Shown: positions 1-7,815 of the stretch, piece by piece
Position numbering within the stretch: position 1 is the stretch's first letter
Layout: each line of letters starts with the position of its first letter
Assembly: GCA_016936075.1 (NCBI GenBank)
Contig: JAFGPS010000120.1
Coordinates: forward strand, 1-50,047
Length of the DNA: 50,047 nt
Direction of reading: 5' to 3'
Source: Sedimentisphaerales bacterium
GTDB taxonomy: Bacteria; Planctomycetota; Phycisphaerae; Sedimentisphaerales; Anaerobacaceae
Notes under the pieces: generated by a model
Databases searched by the model: none
What the model was told of the DNA's origin: nothing
What the model saw: only the letters and a program-made list of their open reading frames with translations
Made by a program: the position numbers and the translations under genes

Positions 1-1
1 A

Positions 2-448
2 AATAGTGACGTGCAAATGTCTATGAGCTGGATACTTCCGAATACGCTGAAAAAAACGGTAGCAAAGGTAGCGGACGGAATCGATAAGAAGAGAGTTGAC
101 CCCGCCGAGAAAAATCCTGATGTTATGCTGGCGCTGAACGAACTTTGTGGTGACGAAGCGGAATCGAAAAAAAATACTTATACGCCGGGTAAGATACTCA
201 AGATAGTCGGTAACCGGCTGAACTACTATTTGACGCAGGAAGATGAGGGCGTTTTTGTCACTGACGAAAACGGTGTCACGAGGAAGATAGATGAAGTAGC
301 CACGGTTCAGCCGAAGCAGATTGTTTGTCTTATGCCGAACGATTTGCATGGTAAGCTCAAACTCGAAATACGACGACGAACAAAAACCAATAACCCGGTT
401 CTGCTGCGAGGAGAACTGAGAGGGCCTCTCGAAGAAGTTGTAGCGTAG
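2..448 (+). CDS. DUF4469-type C-terminal domain protein (5' partial)
   Basis: The reading frame is open to the left edge of the window, so the true start is probably outside; the first in-window start is a GTG at 11. The visible ~145 residues resemble the C-terminal Ig-like DUF4469 region found behind an N-terminal HU/IHF-like DNA-binding domain. They contain the segments TPGKILKIVGNRL, EDEGVFVTDENG and IVCLMPNDLHGKLKLEIRRR, which match that family's pattern of a strand, a DEGVF-type turn and a closing strand. The HU-like half is not visible. If the family call is right, the protein is probably DNA-associated. The call rests on motif recall only. Nothing links it functionally to the cluster that begins after 1.2 kb. 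Confidence 0.5.
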   Translation, partial: NSDVQMSMSWILPNTLKKTVAKVADGIDKKRVDPAEKNPDVMLALNELCGDEAESKKNTYTPGKILKIVGNRLNYYLTQEDEGVFVTDENGVTRKIDEVATVQPKQIVCLMPNDLHGKLKLEIRRRTKTNNPVLLRGELRGPLEEVVA

Positions 449-647
449 TTTGCAAGCTCTCGCTTATGTTTTTTTGCCTGTGAGATAGGTTAAAGTGATC
501 GATAAAATGCGTCACTTTTGCGTCAGTCGCCAGTAGTAAAGCACTTCTAATTGACTTGTTATCCAACTGTTAATTACTTGTAATCCTTGTTTGTGCCCAA
601 AAAACGCAATGTAACTACTTGTTATCAAAGTACTTATGAAGGTCTTT

Positions 648-694
648 TCGGACTCATAATCCCTTGGTCCAAGGTTCGAATCCTTGCGGGCCCA
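648..694 (+). other. tRNA-Met-like 3' end fragment (probable att-site remnant)
   Basis: A perfect T-arm is visible: stem CAAGG (670-674), loop TTCGAAT, stem CCTTG (682-686). It is followed by a seven-base acceptor strand CGGGCCC and discriminator A at 694. Upstream is an anticodon-loop-like CTCATAA (anticodon CAT), but only three anticodon-stem pairs form. No matching 5' acceptor strand GGGCCCG or D-arm exists upstream. Tyrosine recombinases commonly use tRNA 3' ends as attachment sites, and a broken integrase lies about 100 bases downstream. I read this as an attachment-site copy, not a functional tRNA. Confidence 0.6.
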
Positions 695-709
695 TTTAGA
701 TAAATGATT

Positions 710-744
710 GAAAGCCATGGATTTATGAAACCATGGCTTTTTTC
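710..744 (+). terminator. Hairpin terminator
   Basis: A perfect 10-bp stem, AAAGCCATGG (711-720) with CCATGGCTTT (731-740), encloses a 10-base loop and runs into a T-tract at 738-743. It sits directly after the tRNA 3' fragment. The A-run at its 5' base means it could also stop transcription from the minus strand. Confidence 0.75.
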
Positions 745-795
745 GTTTACGAGCAAAATATTCATCTGCGTCAGTTTTGCATCAGTCGTTTTTTC

Positions 796-956
796 TCAGT
801 CAGTTTTTGCCCATTCAAGAATCTTATCCATGACCTTGCTTGCTTTATCGATATCTTCATTACGAACCATTGGATAATACTTTCTTGCGAAGACCGCTGC
901 TATATGCAACGGCTAAGAGAGCTTTCCACCATATTTTATCTGTTGATTCGAGTAGC
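796..956 (-). pseudogene. Tyrosine recombinase (integrase) remnant with internal deletion
   Basis: Read on the minus strand, one frame gives WWKALLAVAYSSGLRKK, which matches the box I region of phage-type integrases holding the first catalytic arginine. A second frame immediately downstream gives YYPMVRNEDIDKASKVMDK and ends at a stop at 796-798. This matches the extreme C-terminus around the catalytic tyrosine. The intervening catalytic core (box II, HxxR) is missing, so the gene has a large internal deletion plus a frame change. Upstream on the minus strand a stop truncates the N-terminal part. It lies next to the tRNA 3' end, the usual position of an integrase at an attachment site. It is certainly non-functional. 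Confidence 0.65.
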
Positions 957-1222
957 TACTTATATTCTTCAACACTAACATGTTGACTGTTGCAATCGGT
1001 AATCCTGATGGTAATCTATTGGAAATAAAAGCCTCAGTATTTCGAGGATGAATTTTTGTTAGCAAAGCAGATTAAAAAAGATATTGAGGAAAGAAAAAAT
1101 GATCTTCTTCGTCAATTGTTTGACTTCTTAGGGATATTATGGTATTATATTGTATTATATTTACATTTAATATATATTATTGTATAATAATGGTATTTTG
1201 TTACGAAAAGTGCTAAAATTGT
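957..1222. other. AT-rich intergenic region with a decayed open frame
   Basis: No intact gene is visible. A plus-strand open frame without a start codon runs from about 1029 to 1187. It reads KPQYFEDEFLLAKQIKKDIE near its beginning and then degenerates into hydrophobic low-complexity residues. It may be a gene remnant, but I cannot assign it. The rest is very AT-rich. Confidence 0.3.
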
Positions 1223-1251
1223 TTGACTTGATGATTTTTATGTACTATTAT
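1223..1251 (+). promoter_or_regulatory. Predicted sigma70-type promoter
   Basis: TTGACT (1223-1228), a 17-base spacer, and TATTAT (1246-1251) form a near-consensus promoter. It lies about 115 bases before the first kinase remnant and about 680 bases before the first AAA ATPase gene. It is the best candidate for transcribing the left half of the cluster. Confidence 0.55.
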
Positions 1252-1366
1252 GCTAATGAAAGGAGAAGTATGGACCTTTTCTTAGTCTTTTGCTATTTTC
1301 CTTTTAAGATGTCTTTGGAAAACTGTTTTTACGTCGTTTCATTTTAATTATTAAGGCATTTAGAGT

Positions 1367-1848
1367 ATGAAACACTGCCCTTACTGCGATGAGGAAATCC
1401 GCGATAATGCTATAAAATGCAAGCATTGCGGCTCAATGCTTTATGAGGACAGTATGGGCGCATTTGGCAATGCAGCACAGGGAAGCTCTCAAAGATTGTC
1501 AGGTGAAGATACTCTCGATGGATCAAAGACGATATTTGAAGGTCAGCTATATAGCGGCAACCTATTGGCTGGGCAATACAAAATAATTGGTAAAGAGCCT
1601 TTAGGTTCCGGCAGAATGGGTTAATCAGGTTTTTGGTAATGGAATTTATCGAAGGGAAAACCTTGAAAGAACTTTTAGCTGAGTGGCCAGAAAAAAAGTT
1701 TACATGGCAAGAACTTGAACCCATAGCAACTCAGATTGCAGATGCTCTTGATTATGCTCATAGTGTTGTGTATTGCGATACGATCAACAGGGAAGTCTAA
1801 GGTATTCTGCATAGAGATATTAAGTCTGCATGGTTTGGCTTTTATTGA
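1367..1848 (+). pseudogene. Zinc-ribbon Ser/Thr kinase pseudogene
   Basis: The frame starting at 1367 encodes a CPYC...CKHC zinc ribbon, then a linker and the beginning of the kinase glycine loop (LGSGRMG), stopping at 1622-1624. The next frame continues the kinase: FLVMEFIEGKTLKELL, then a helix ending ALDYAHS, a TAA at 1798-1800, and the catalytic-loop remnant LHRDIK before a stop at 1846-1848. About 75 codons between the glycine loop and the hinge, including the ATP-binding lysine, are missing. The intact paralogue is the zinc-ribbon kinase at 19543. It is a dead copy at the head of the cluster, evidence of repeated duplication and decay of kinase genes here. Confidence 0.8.
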
Positions 1849-1932
1849 TGAATTAGTTACTAAATACATAATCAGAAAGAAAACGCAAAAAAAGAAATAT
1901 AAACTGTTTCTAAATATTTTAGGAGTAAGTAT

Positions 1933-3066
1933 TTGAGATTTTTATTTGAGACATATAAGCAGCACTATGAACAGGGGATAGAGGCCCATAAGCAAGGTGA
2001 CTATCAAAAAGCGAAAGTGCATTATCTCATGGCGGCTAAGTATCTTTGCGCGATGGCGAAAGATACGGACGCTGAATTCAAGCAGGAGCGGCTTAAAAAA
2101 GCACAGCGGCTGATTGAAATAGCAAAAGAACTTGGAGCCGCAGATAAACACAGATTAACTCAGATAAATCCGGCGGATAGTAGCAGGTCAATCAAAACAA
2201 ACGAGGATGACGAAGAAGGCAAAGCCGACAGGTGGGTAGTTACTAATCCGCCCAAGACGAGCTTTAAAGATGTAGCCGGGCTGGAGGATGTAAAAAAAAT
2301 TATTAAACTAAGGGTGATTTATCCTTTGGATCATCTGGAAGTGACTCAGCGTTTTGGAAAAAGGGCGGGAGGTGGAGTTTTACTATATGGCCCACCCGGT
2401 ACAGGAAAGACCATGATTGCACGGGCGATTGCATGTGAGCTTGATGCGACTTTTATGAGCATCAAGGGCAGTGACATTATGAGCAAGTGGGTCGGTTCCG
2501 CTGAAAAAAATATGCGTGAATTGTTTGCCGCAGCACATAACTATCCTCGATGCGTTATATTTATGGATGAGACAGAGTCTATTGTTGCAAAACGGGGAAG
2601 TAACTCTACTGTAATGAATCGCGTTATTCCTGAGTTTCTGGCACAGGTCGATGGACTGGAAAAAAGCGAGAATATGCTTCTGCTTTTAGGAGCTACAAAC
2701 AGGCCATGGGATATGGACGAAGCGGCTTTGCGGCCGGGAAGGTTCGGCGAACTGATTTATGTCCCTCTGCCTGACGAAAAAGCCAGACTTAAAATTCTGG
2801 AAATGAATTTCGATAAAGTACCGAAAGCCGATGAAATTGATATGACAAAACTGGCTGAGCGTTTAGCCGGTTATTCCGGTGCCGATATTAAAGGTTTTAT
2901 AGAAGCAGTGACGGATTTACCTTACCAAAGACAAATAGAGACCGGTTCGGAACACGTTGTCACTTTGCAGGATATTGAACAGGCGATGCTTCGAGTTAAA
3001 CCAAGCGTAGATTCAAAGATGCTTTTAAGGTACGAAAAGTATAGCGAAAATCGGCAAGGCGGTTAG
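1933..3066 (+). CDS. MIT-domain AAA ATPase, Vps4-like
   Basis: It encodes 377 residues. The TTG start at 1933 follows AGGAG at a good distance. Residues 5-70 form an amphipathic three-helix segment (YEQGIEAHKQGDYQKAKVHY, then two more helices) resembling the MIT domain of Vps4. Residues ~108-330 are an AAA module: VAGLEDV lead-in, Walker A GPPGTGKT (153-160), pore-loop segment SKWVGSAEKN, Walker B VIFMDE (D212, E213), sensor GATNRPW and arginine-finger region RPGRF. This layout is that of Vps4/katanin-type ATPases, which pull substrates through a ring; Vps4 disassembles ESCRT-III polymers. A second MIT-AAA gene and an ESCRT-III-like gene lie 8-9 kb downstream. The AAA call is firm. The MIT call is from pattern and context. 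Confidence 0.85.
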   Translation: MRFLFETYKQHYEQGIEAHKQGDYQKAKVHYLMAAKYLCAMAKDTDAEFKQERLKKAQRLIEIAKELGAADKHRLTQINPADSSRSIKTNEDDEEGKADRWVVTNPPKTSFKDVAGLEDVKKIIKLRVIYPLDHLEVTQRFGKRAGGGVLLYGPPGTGKTMIARAIACELDATFMSIKGSDIMSKWVGSAEKNMRELFAAAHNYPRCVIFMDETESIVAKRGSNSTVMNRVIPEFLAQVDGLEKSENMLLLLGATNRPWDMDEAALRPGRFGELIYVPLPDEKARLKILEMNFDKVPKADEIDMTKLAERLAGYSGADIKGFIEAVTDLPYQRQIETGSEHVVTLQDIEQAMLRVKPSVDSKMLLRYEKYSENRQGG

Positions 3067-3076
3067 GAGAAGAATT

Positions 3077-3607
3077 ATGTTAAAACTTGTTCTGAAATTG
3101 CTAAAACCAGCGTATGCATTGACCGTGCTGGCTATTTTCATGATTTACAATGGTTATAGCTTTGTTGATTTGCTTCGTACTAATTTGCATGCTTCCCATG
3201 AAGCGTCACAAGTTCAGGATGCAAACCAGAGCGCAGAATCTTCGATACAGAATCAGGAAAATCCAGCAGAGATGAATCAGAATAAAACAAGCCCTGCCAT
3301 TACGGTAATACGACAGATACATCCGGTTACAAGGATTGTGTCCTGGACGGTTTTGTATATCCTTCTGTGTTTAGCGACAGTACCGATTATAAAGAAAATG
3401 CTTACTCGTGAATCGAATCTTGTCAATTTGCTACTGGTTTTGGTCTATGCAGCGATTGGGACATTCCTGGCATTCGTGTTTACGGCGTTTCAATTAACTG
3501 GAGTGGCAGCAGTTTCATTGGTAGCGGCTCTTGTTTGCTCAAGTATTTTGATTACATGGTTGGCTGGTGAGCTTGAAAAATTGCGTGTAGAAGACAGTTT
3601 GAGATAA
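3077..3607 (+). CDS. Four-helix membrane protein of unknown function
   Basis: It encodes 176 residues, ten bases after the AAA gene and with a GGAGAAG ribosome site, so it is probably co-transcribed. Hydrophobic segments are visible at about 9-28, 86-105, 113-135 and 138-160. A polar Gln/Asn/Ser-rich stretch (about 40-80) separates the first from the other three, and the C-terminus is charged (ELEKLRVEDSLR). I do not recognise a family. Its position between a Vps4-like ATPase and a secreted caspase-FGE protein suggests a membrane partner of the ATPase, but this is inference. A copy of its last codons recurs before the second caspase-FGE gene at 5708, marking a tandem duplication. Confidence 0.75.
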   Translation: MLKLVLKLLKPAYALTVLAIFMIYNGYSFVDLLRTNLHASHEASQVQDANQSAESSIQNQENPAEMNQNKTSPAITVIRQIHPVTRIVSWTVLYILLCLATVPIIKKMLTRESNLVNLLLVLVYAAIGTFLAFVFTAFQLTGVAAVSLVAALVCSSILITWLAGELEKLRVEDSLR

Positions 3608-3622
3608 TAATTGGAGATAGTT

Positions 3623-5515
3623 ATGTTAAGAAAAATAACTCTGATAATGATTATACTAAGCGGAATTCTTTTTTCAGTCTCTGCTCAGGATTCGGATAGA
3701 GGTGTTCTAATCGACTCAGCTCCCAGGACTGAAGCGGGAGGCCAGAGATGGGCATTGATTGTCGGGATAAATGATTATACTAATGTCCCTACGCTTCGAT
3801 ATGGCCGTTCCGATGCTGAGACACTCGCGAAAACATTAGTAGAAAGATGCGGCTTTCCGAGAAATAATGTAATTCTTATGACAGATGGACAAGAGATTCT
3901 TTCCGATCCTGTTTCAAGGTCACGTTATCCAACAATAGGAAACCTTCGTTCTCGTATTAACCAGATATCCCAGCTTGTAGAAAGTGACGATTTGTTAATG
4001 ATAAGCTTCGCCGGTCATGGTATAAATATTGATGGTAAAGGTTATATCATTCCGGTCGATGGTGATTCCAAAGATATTTATTCTCTTATTCCATTATCAT
4101 TGATTAAAGAAACACTTGAGTCATCACCTGCAAGACAAAAACTTCTAATTCTTGATGCATGTTATTCGGGCGTCTCCCGAGCTGGTGATGAAACTCAAAG
4201 TCCAGCCGAAGCGATTCTTTCGCCATTAAACGGCGCTGGTTTCATAACTCTTGCATCATGCGATTCGCAGCAGCTTTCTCATGAAGATGAACAAGTCGGC
4301 CGGGGAGTTTTTACAAATGCTATAATCGAAGGCCTGGAGGGCAGAGCAGATATTGAAGTTGATGGCAATCGAGATGGAATTATTACAGCTACTGAACTAT
4401 TTGGCTTTGCTTCACTGAAAGTCAAACAATGGAGTTTAGCCAGCGGTAAGGATCAAACTCCAGTCTTCAAAGGGGAACGTAAAGGCCGGATAGAGCTTGC
4501 ACGTATAGGAATATTAGAAGAAGTTCCAGAGAAATCTCCACTTTTAATAGATTCAGGAAAAACAGACTCATCAATAACACTCGCTGTTGTAGTACCAATA
4601 AAAACAAAGGCCGAATTAATGTGGGAGGATGTGAAAAATTTTGACCGCACTAAAGGTTTAGACAAACTATTAGATGAAGCTGAAATCGCCTTAAAAAATG
4701 CCCAAACCTTCTTTCAGGAAAAAGCTTATTCCGAAGCTAAGTCTTATTATGAAGATACTATAGCGAAATGTGAAAATATCATAACGTTGGAACAAAAACA
4801 AAAAAATAATGTTAAACAAGTAATAACTAATTCAATCGGCATGAAACTTGTATATATCCCAGCAGGTGACTTTATGATGGGTGATCCTACTTGGGAAAAA
4901 GACGCAATACGCCCGAATCAAACTCAAGGCCCGCAACATAAGGTTACGATAAGCAAAGGTTTCTGGATGGGAATATATGAGGTAACTCAAGCCCAGTATA
5001 AAACAGTTATGAAAAATAATCCGAGTAATTTCAAGGGAGATGATTTACCTGTGGAGCAAGTTAGCTGGGAGAGAGCTACTGAGTTTTGCAAAAAGCTCAG
5101 CCAGAAGGAAGGCAAGACTTATAGGCTGCCCACTGAAGCAGAATGGGAGTATGCTTGTCGAGCAGGAACGCAAACCCAATATTATTTTGGAGAGGATGAT
5201 TCCTTATTAGAAGATTACGCATGGTATGGAGATAACAATAACAAAACACATCCAGTTGGCCAAAAGAAGCCGAATGCATTCGGTTTATATGATATGCATG
5301 GCAATGTCTGGGAATGGTGTTTGGACACAGGGAGTAACAATTATGAAGGAGCACCGAATGATGGTAGCGCCTGGACGACAGGAGGAAACACGTCCCGTAT
5401 TTTTCGTGGCGGTGCTTGGGGTGTATACTCGCTTACTTCTACGATTCGCAACTGGCGATCACCCGACTTTCGGAGCGATGGCGTCGGTTTTCGAGTTGTT
5501 TTGGAAGTCGAATAA
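3623..5515 (+). CDS. Secreted caspase-like (C14) protease fused to FGE/sulfatase-modifying-type domain
   Basis: The start is ATG 3623, six bases after GGAG; a TTG at 3611 is in frame but lies within the ribosome site. Residues 1-21 are a signal peptide ending SVSA. A caspase-like domain follows (about 40-260), with the catalytic pair visible as His132 in SFAGHG and Cys180 in LDACYSG. An EF-hand-like loop DGNRDGIITATEL (about 247-258) may bind calcium. Residues 328-395 are a helical linker with a TPR/MIT-like hairpin. Residues 402-629 are an FGE-type C-lectin fold (GMKLVYIPAGDFMMG, RLPTEAEWEYACRAG, MHGNVWEW, FRGGAW, GFRVVLE). The protein is probably periplasmic. It is the first of three paralogues. 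The final ~35 residues differ most among them and lack the CRSA motif of the other two. Confidence 0.85.
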   Translation: MLRKITLIMIILSGILFSVSAQDSDRGVLIDSAPRTEAGGQRWALIVGINDYTNVPTLRYGRSDAETLAKTLVERCGFPRNNVILMTDGQEILSDPVSRSRYPTIGNLRSRINQISQLVESDDLLMISFAGHGINIDGKGYIIPVDGDSKDIYSLIPLSLIKETLESSPARQKLLILDACYSGVSRAGDETQSPAEAILSPLNGAGFITLASCDSQQLSHEDEQVGRGVFTNAIIEGLEGRADIEVDGNRDGIITATELFGFASLKVKQWSLASGKDQTPVFKGERKGRIELARIGILEEVPEKSPLLIDSGKTDSSITLAVVVPIKTKAELMWEDVKNFDRTKGLDKLLDEAEIALKNAQTFFQEKAYSEAKSYYEDTIAKCENIITLEQKQKNNVKQVITNSIGMKLVYIPAGDFMMGDPTWEKDAIRPNQTQGPQHKVTISKGFWMGIYEVTQAQYKTVMKNNPSNFKGDDLPVEQVSWERATEFCKKLSQKEGKTYRLPTEAEWEYACRAGTQTQYYFGEDDSLLEDYAWYGDNNNKTHPVGQKKPNAFGLYDMHGNVWEWCLDTGSNNYEGAPNDGSAWTTGGNTSRIFRGGAWGVYSLTSTIRNWRSPDFRSDGVGFRVVLEVE

Positions 5516-5550
5516 ATCATAAAGTGACAATTTTTATAGAGACTTTTATA

Positions 5551-5706
5551 ATGAGTGATAACAATTTTGATACGATAGGTAATCAACCGACAATACCGTG
5601 CGAACCTGGTGGGCATGTTTTGAGTGGGCAGTATAAAATTGTTCGTGAGATTGGTTCCGGTGAGATGGGAGTTGTATATCTTGTCCGTGATCTTGAAAGC
5701 ATATAA
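5551..5706 (+). pseudogene. Ser/Thr kinase 5' fragment
   Basis: This 51-codon frame begins NNFDTIGNQPTIP and continues through a glycine loop (IGSGEMGVVYLVRDLES), then stops at 5704-5706. It is nearly identical to the first ~50 residues of the complete kinase at 7816 and stands in the same position behind a caspase-FGE gene. The sequence right after the break matches the 3' end of the membrane-protein gene ending at 3607. The kinase body was therefore lost in a duplication or deletion event. It could make a short peptide but has no kinase core. Confidence 0.8.
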
Positions 5707-5707
5707 G

Positions 5708-5757
5708 TAGAAGGTAGCTTGAGATAGTAATTGGAGATAGTTATGTTAAGAAAAATA
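5708..5757 (+). repeat. Tandem-duplication scar (copy of 3588-3637)
   Basis: About 50 bases match 3588-3637, with an offset of 2120 bases and only a few differences. They carry the last codons of the 176-residue membrane protein gene (VEGSLR for VEDSLR), its stop, the TTGGAGATAG ribosome site and the ATGTTAAGAAAAAT start. This shows that the caspase-FGE/kinase module was duplicated with its upstream junction. Confidence 0.75.
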
Positions 5758-7779
5758 GTTTTGGTAATGATTTTGCTTACAGGGATTCTTGCTTTAAGTA
5801 ATGCTCATGGTTCTGATAGAGGCGTATTCGTAGAGCCATCGCCGAGAACTGGGACAGGGCAAAGCTGGGCATTAATTATTGGTATAAATGATTATACTAA
5901 TGTTCCAACTTTGCGATACGGCCGTTCTGATGCAGAGACACTTGCAAAAACGTTAATAGACAAATGCGGCTTTCCTAAAAATAACGTTGTTCTTATGACT
6001 GACTCAAGAGATATCAGGGTAGATAATCCATCTTTATATCCGACACGAGGAAATCTTAGTTCTCGTATTAGCCAGATAGCCCAGCTTGTTGGAACTAACG
6101 ATTTACTTATTATAAGTTTCGCCGGACATGGTATTAATATAGATGGCAAAGGTTATATCATTCCTGTCGATGGCGACTCTAAAGATGTTTATTCTCTTAT
6201 TCCCTTATCATTAATTAAAGAAACGCTCGAAACATCATCTGCAAAACAAAAACTCCTGATTCTTGATGCATGTCACTCAGGCGCCCGAGCCGGTGATGAA
6301 ACAGAAAGTCCGGCCCAGGCAATTCTGTCACCATTAAATGGCGCTGGTTTTGTAACTCTTGCTTCCTGTGATTCGTTGCAACTTTCTCATGAAGATGAAC
6401 TTGTTGGCAGGGGAGTTTTTACAAATGCAGTAATTGAAGGTCTTGAAGGTGGTGCAGATACTCAAGCCGAAGGTAATCGTGATGGAGTGATAACTGCTAA
6501 TGAATTGTTTCTATATTCGTCTTTGAAAGTGAAGCAATGGAGTCTAAACAGCGGCAAGATTCAGACTCCAGTCCTGAAAGGAGAATTTACCGGCCGGATA
6601 GAAATTAATCATATTGGAATGACAGAGAATATTCCACAGGAAGATAAAGGAAGTGATTCACAAGAATCTCCATTTTTTGATGATTCAGAGAAACCTGTAC
6701 CACCAGTGACTCTTGCTATTGTAGTACCTGCAAAAACCAAAGCTGAATTAATGTGGGATAATGTGAAAGATTTTGATCGTAGTGAAGGTTTTGATAAGTT
6801 ATTAGACGAAATTGAAATTGCCTTAAAAAATGCACAGACCTTCTACCAGGAAAAACTATATAAAGAAGCCAAGTCTTACTTTGAAGATACTATTTCAAAG
6901 TGTGAAAATATCATAATATTGGAACGACAAAGAAACGGTGAAGCAGGAAAAATACAAATTGAGGACCCTGCTATGAATGATAATGGTAACCAAATTGAGG
7001 AAATTGAGATACCCAAATATAAACAAGGCGAAATAAAGATTAATTCCATTGGTATGAAGTTTGTATATATTCCAGCCGGTGAGTTTATGATGGGAAGTCC
7101 ATTAGACGAAGCAGGTAGAGAAGTTAGTGAAGGTCCTCAACATAGTGTTAAAATAAGTAGAGGCTTTTGGATGGGAGTATATGAGGTAACTCAGGCAGAA
7201 TATAATGCTATTATGGGCAGTAATCCGAGCTATTTTACTAAAGGTTTTGTTATAGATAAAGGATTCCTGGGTTTAGGTGTTAAACGTATAAGTGATGAAG
7301 CAAGTCAACATCCTGTAGAAGTAATTTGCTGGAACGATGCTACAGAGTTTTGTAGAAAGTTAAGCCAGAAGGAAGGTAAGACATATAGTCTTCCGACCGA
7401 GGCTCAGTGGGAATACGCATGCAGAGCAGGAACTCAGACATTGTTTAGTTTTGGTGATGAAGATTACTTATTGGGAGATTACGCATGGTATTTGACTGAC
7501 AGAGTACATCCTGTAGGCCAGAAGAAAGCTAACGCATTCGGTTTATATGATATGCACGGCAATGTATGGGAATGGTGTCAGGACTGGTATGAAGAAAACT
7601 ATTATTCTAATTTTACCGGTGTAGATCCTCAGGGACCGAGTTCAGGTTCGTACCATGTTCTTCGCGGCGGGTCCTGGTACGATGATCCTTCGTATTGCCG
7701 CTCTGCGGCTCGTCTCTGGAACGAGCCCGAAGTCACGAGCAACAACTACGGTTTTCGTGTTATCCTTAAAGCAGAGTAA
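5743..7779 (+). CDS. Secreted caspase-like protease with FGE-type C-lectin domain, paralogue 2
   Basis: The start is ATG 5743, behind the same GGAG site as the first paralogue. It encodes 678 residues. A signal peptide covers ~1-21. The caspase-like domain has His129 in SFAGHG and Cys177 in LDACHSG, followed by an EF-hand-like loop (EGNRDGVITANEL). A longer acidic linker than in paralogue 1 carries a helical hairpin (ALKNAQTFYQEKLYKEAKSY). The C-terminal FGE-type domain (from about 430) contains GMKFVYIPAGEFMMGSP, RGFWMGVYEVTQAEY, MHGNVWEWCQDWY, VLRGGSW, YCRSAAR and YGFRVIL. In this domain family the last ~40 residues form the ligand-facing surface and are often diversity-generating retroelement targets. 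It is followed 36 bases later by a complete kinase gene, so the two probably form one unit. Confidence 0.85.
   Translation: MLRKIVLVMILLTGILALSNAHGSDRGVFVEPSPRTGTGQSWALIIGINDYTNVPTLRYGRSDAETLAKTLIDKCGFPKNNVVLMTDSRDIRVDNPSLYPTRGNLSSRISQIAQLVGTNDLLIISFAGHGINIDGKGYIIPVDGDSKDVYSLIPLSLIKETLETSSAKQKLLILDACHSGARAGDETESPAQAILSPLNGAGFVTLASCDSLQLSHEDELVGRGVFTNAVIEGLEGGADTQAEGNRDGVITANELFLYSSLKVKQWSLNSGKIQTPVLKGEFTGRIEINHIGMTENIPQEDKGSDSQESPFFDDSEKPVPPVTLAIVVPAKTKAELMWDNVKDFDRSEGFDKLLDEIEIALKNAQTFYQEKLYKEAKSYFEDTISKCENIIILERQRNGEAGKIQIEDPAMNDNGNQIEEIEIPKYKQGEIKINSIGMKFVYIPAGEFMMGSPLDEAGREVSEGPQHSVKISRGFWMGVYEVTQAEYNAIMGSNPSYFTKGFVIDKGFLGLGVKRISDEASQHPVEVICWNDATEFCRKLSQKEGKTYSLPTEAQWEYACRAGTQTLFSFGDEDYLLGDYAWYLTDRVHPVGQKKANAFGLYDMHGNVWEWCQDWYEENYYSNFTGVDPQGPSSGSYHVLRGGSWYDDPSYCRSAARLWNEPEVTSNNYGFRVILKAE
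7650..7771 (+). other. Candidate hypervariable region of FGE-type domain
   Basis: This segment encodes the end of the second caspase-FGE protein, with constant blocks VLRGGSW, YCRSA and YGFRV separated by short runs of residues that differ in the other paralogues. The layout is that of variable regions edited by diversity-generating retroelements in FGE-type C-lectin proteins. No reverse transcriptase or template repeat was found in this window, so active variation is unproven. Confidence 0.35.
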
Positions 7780-7815
7780 CGCACAAAGTAACATTTATAT
7801 ATAGAGACATATGAA

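Noticed and set aside
621-694. Complete tRNA gene
   Set aside because: No 5' acceptor strand or D-arm pairs with the 3' end, and the anticodon stem has only three pairs.
512-718. Minus-strand frame with WARKDSNLGPRDYES
   Set aside because: This motif is the antisense translation of the tRNA 3' end at 648-694. It is a known artefact pattern, not a gene.
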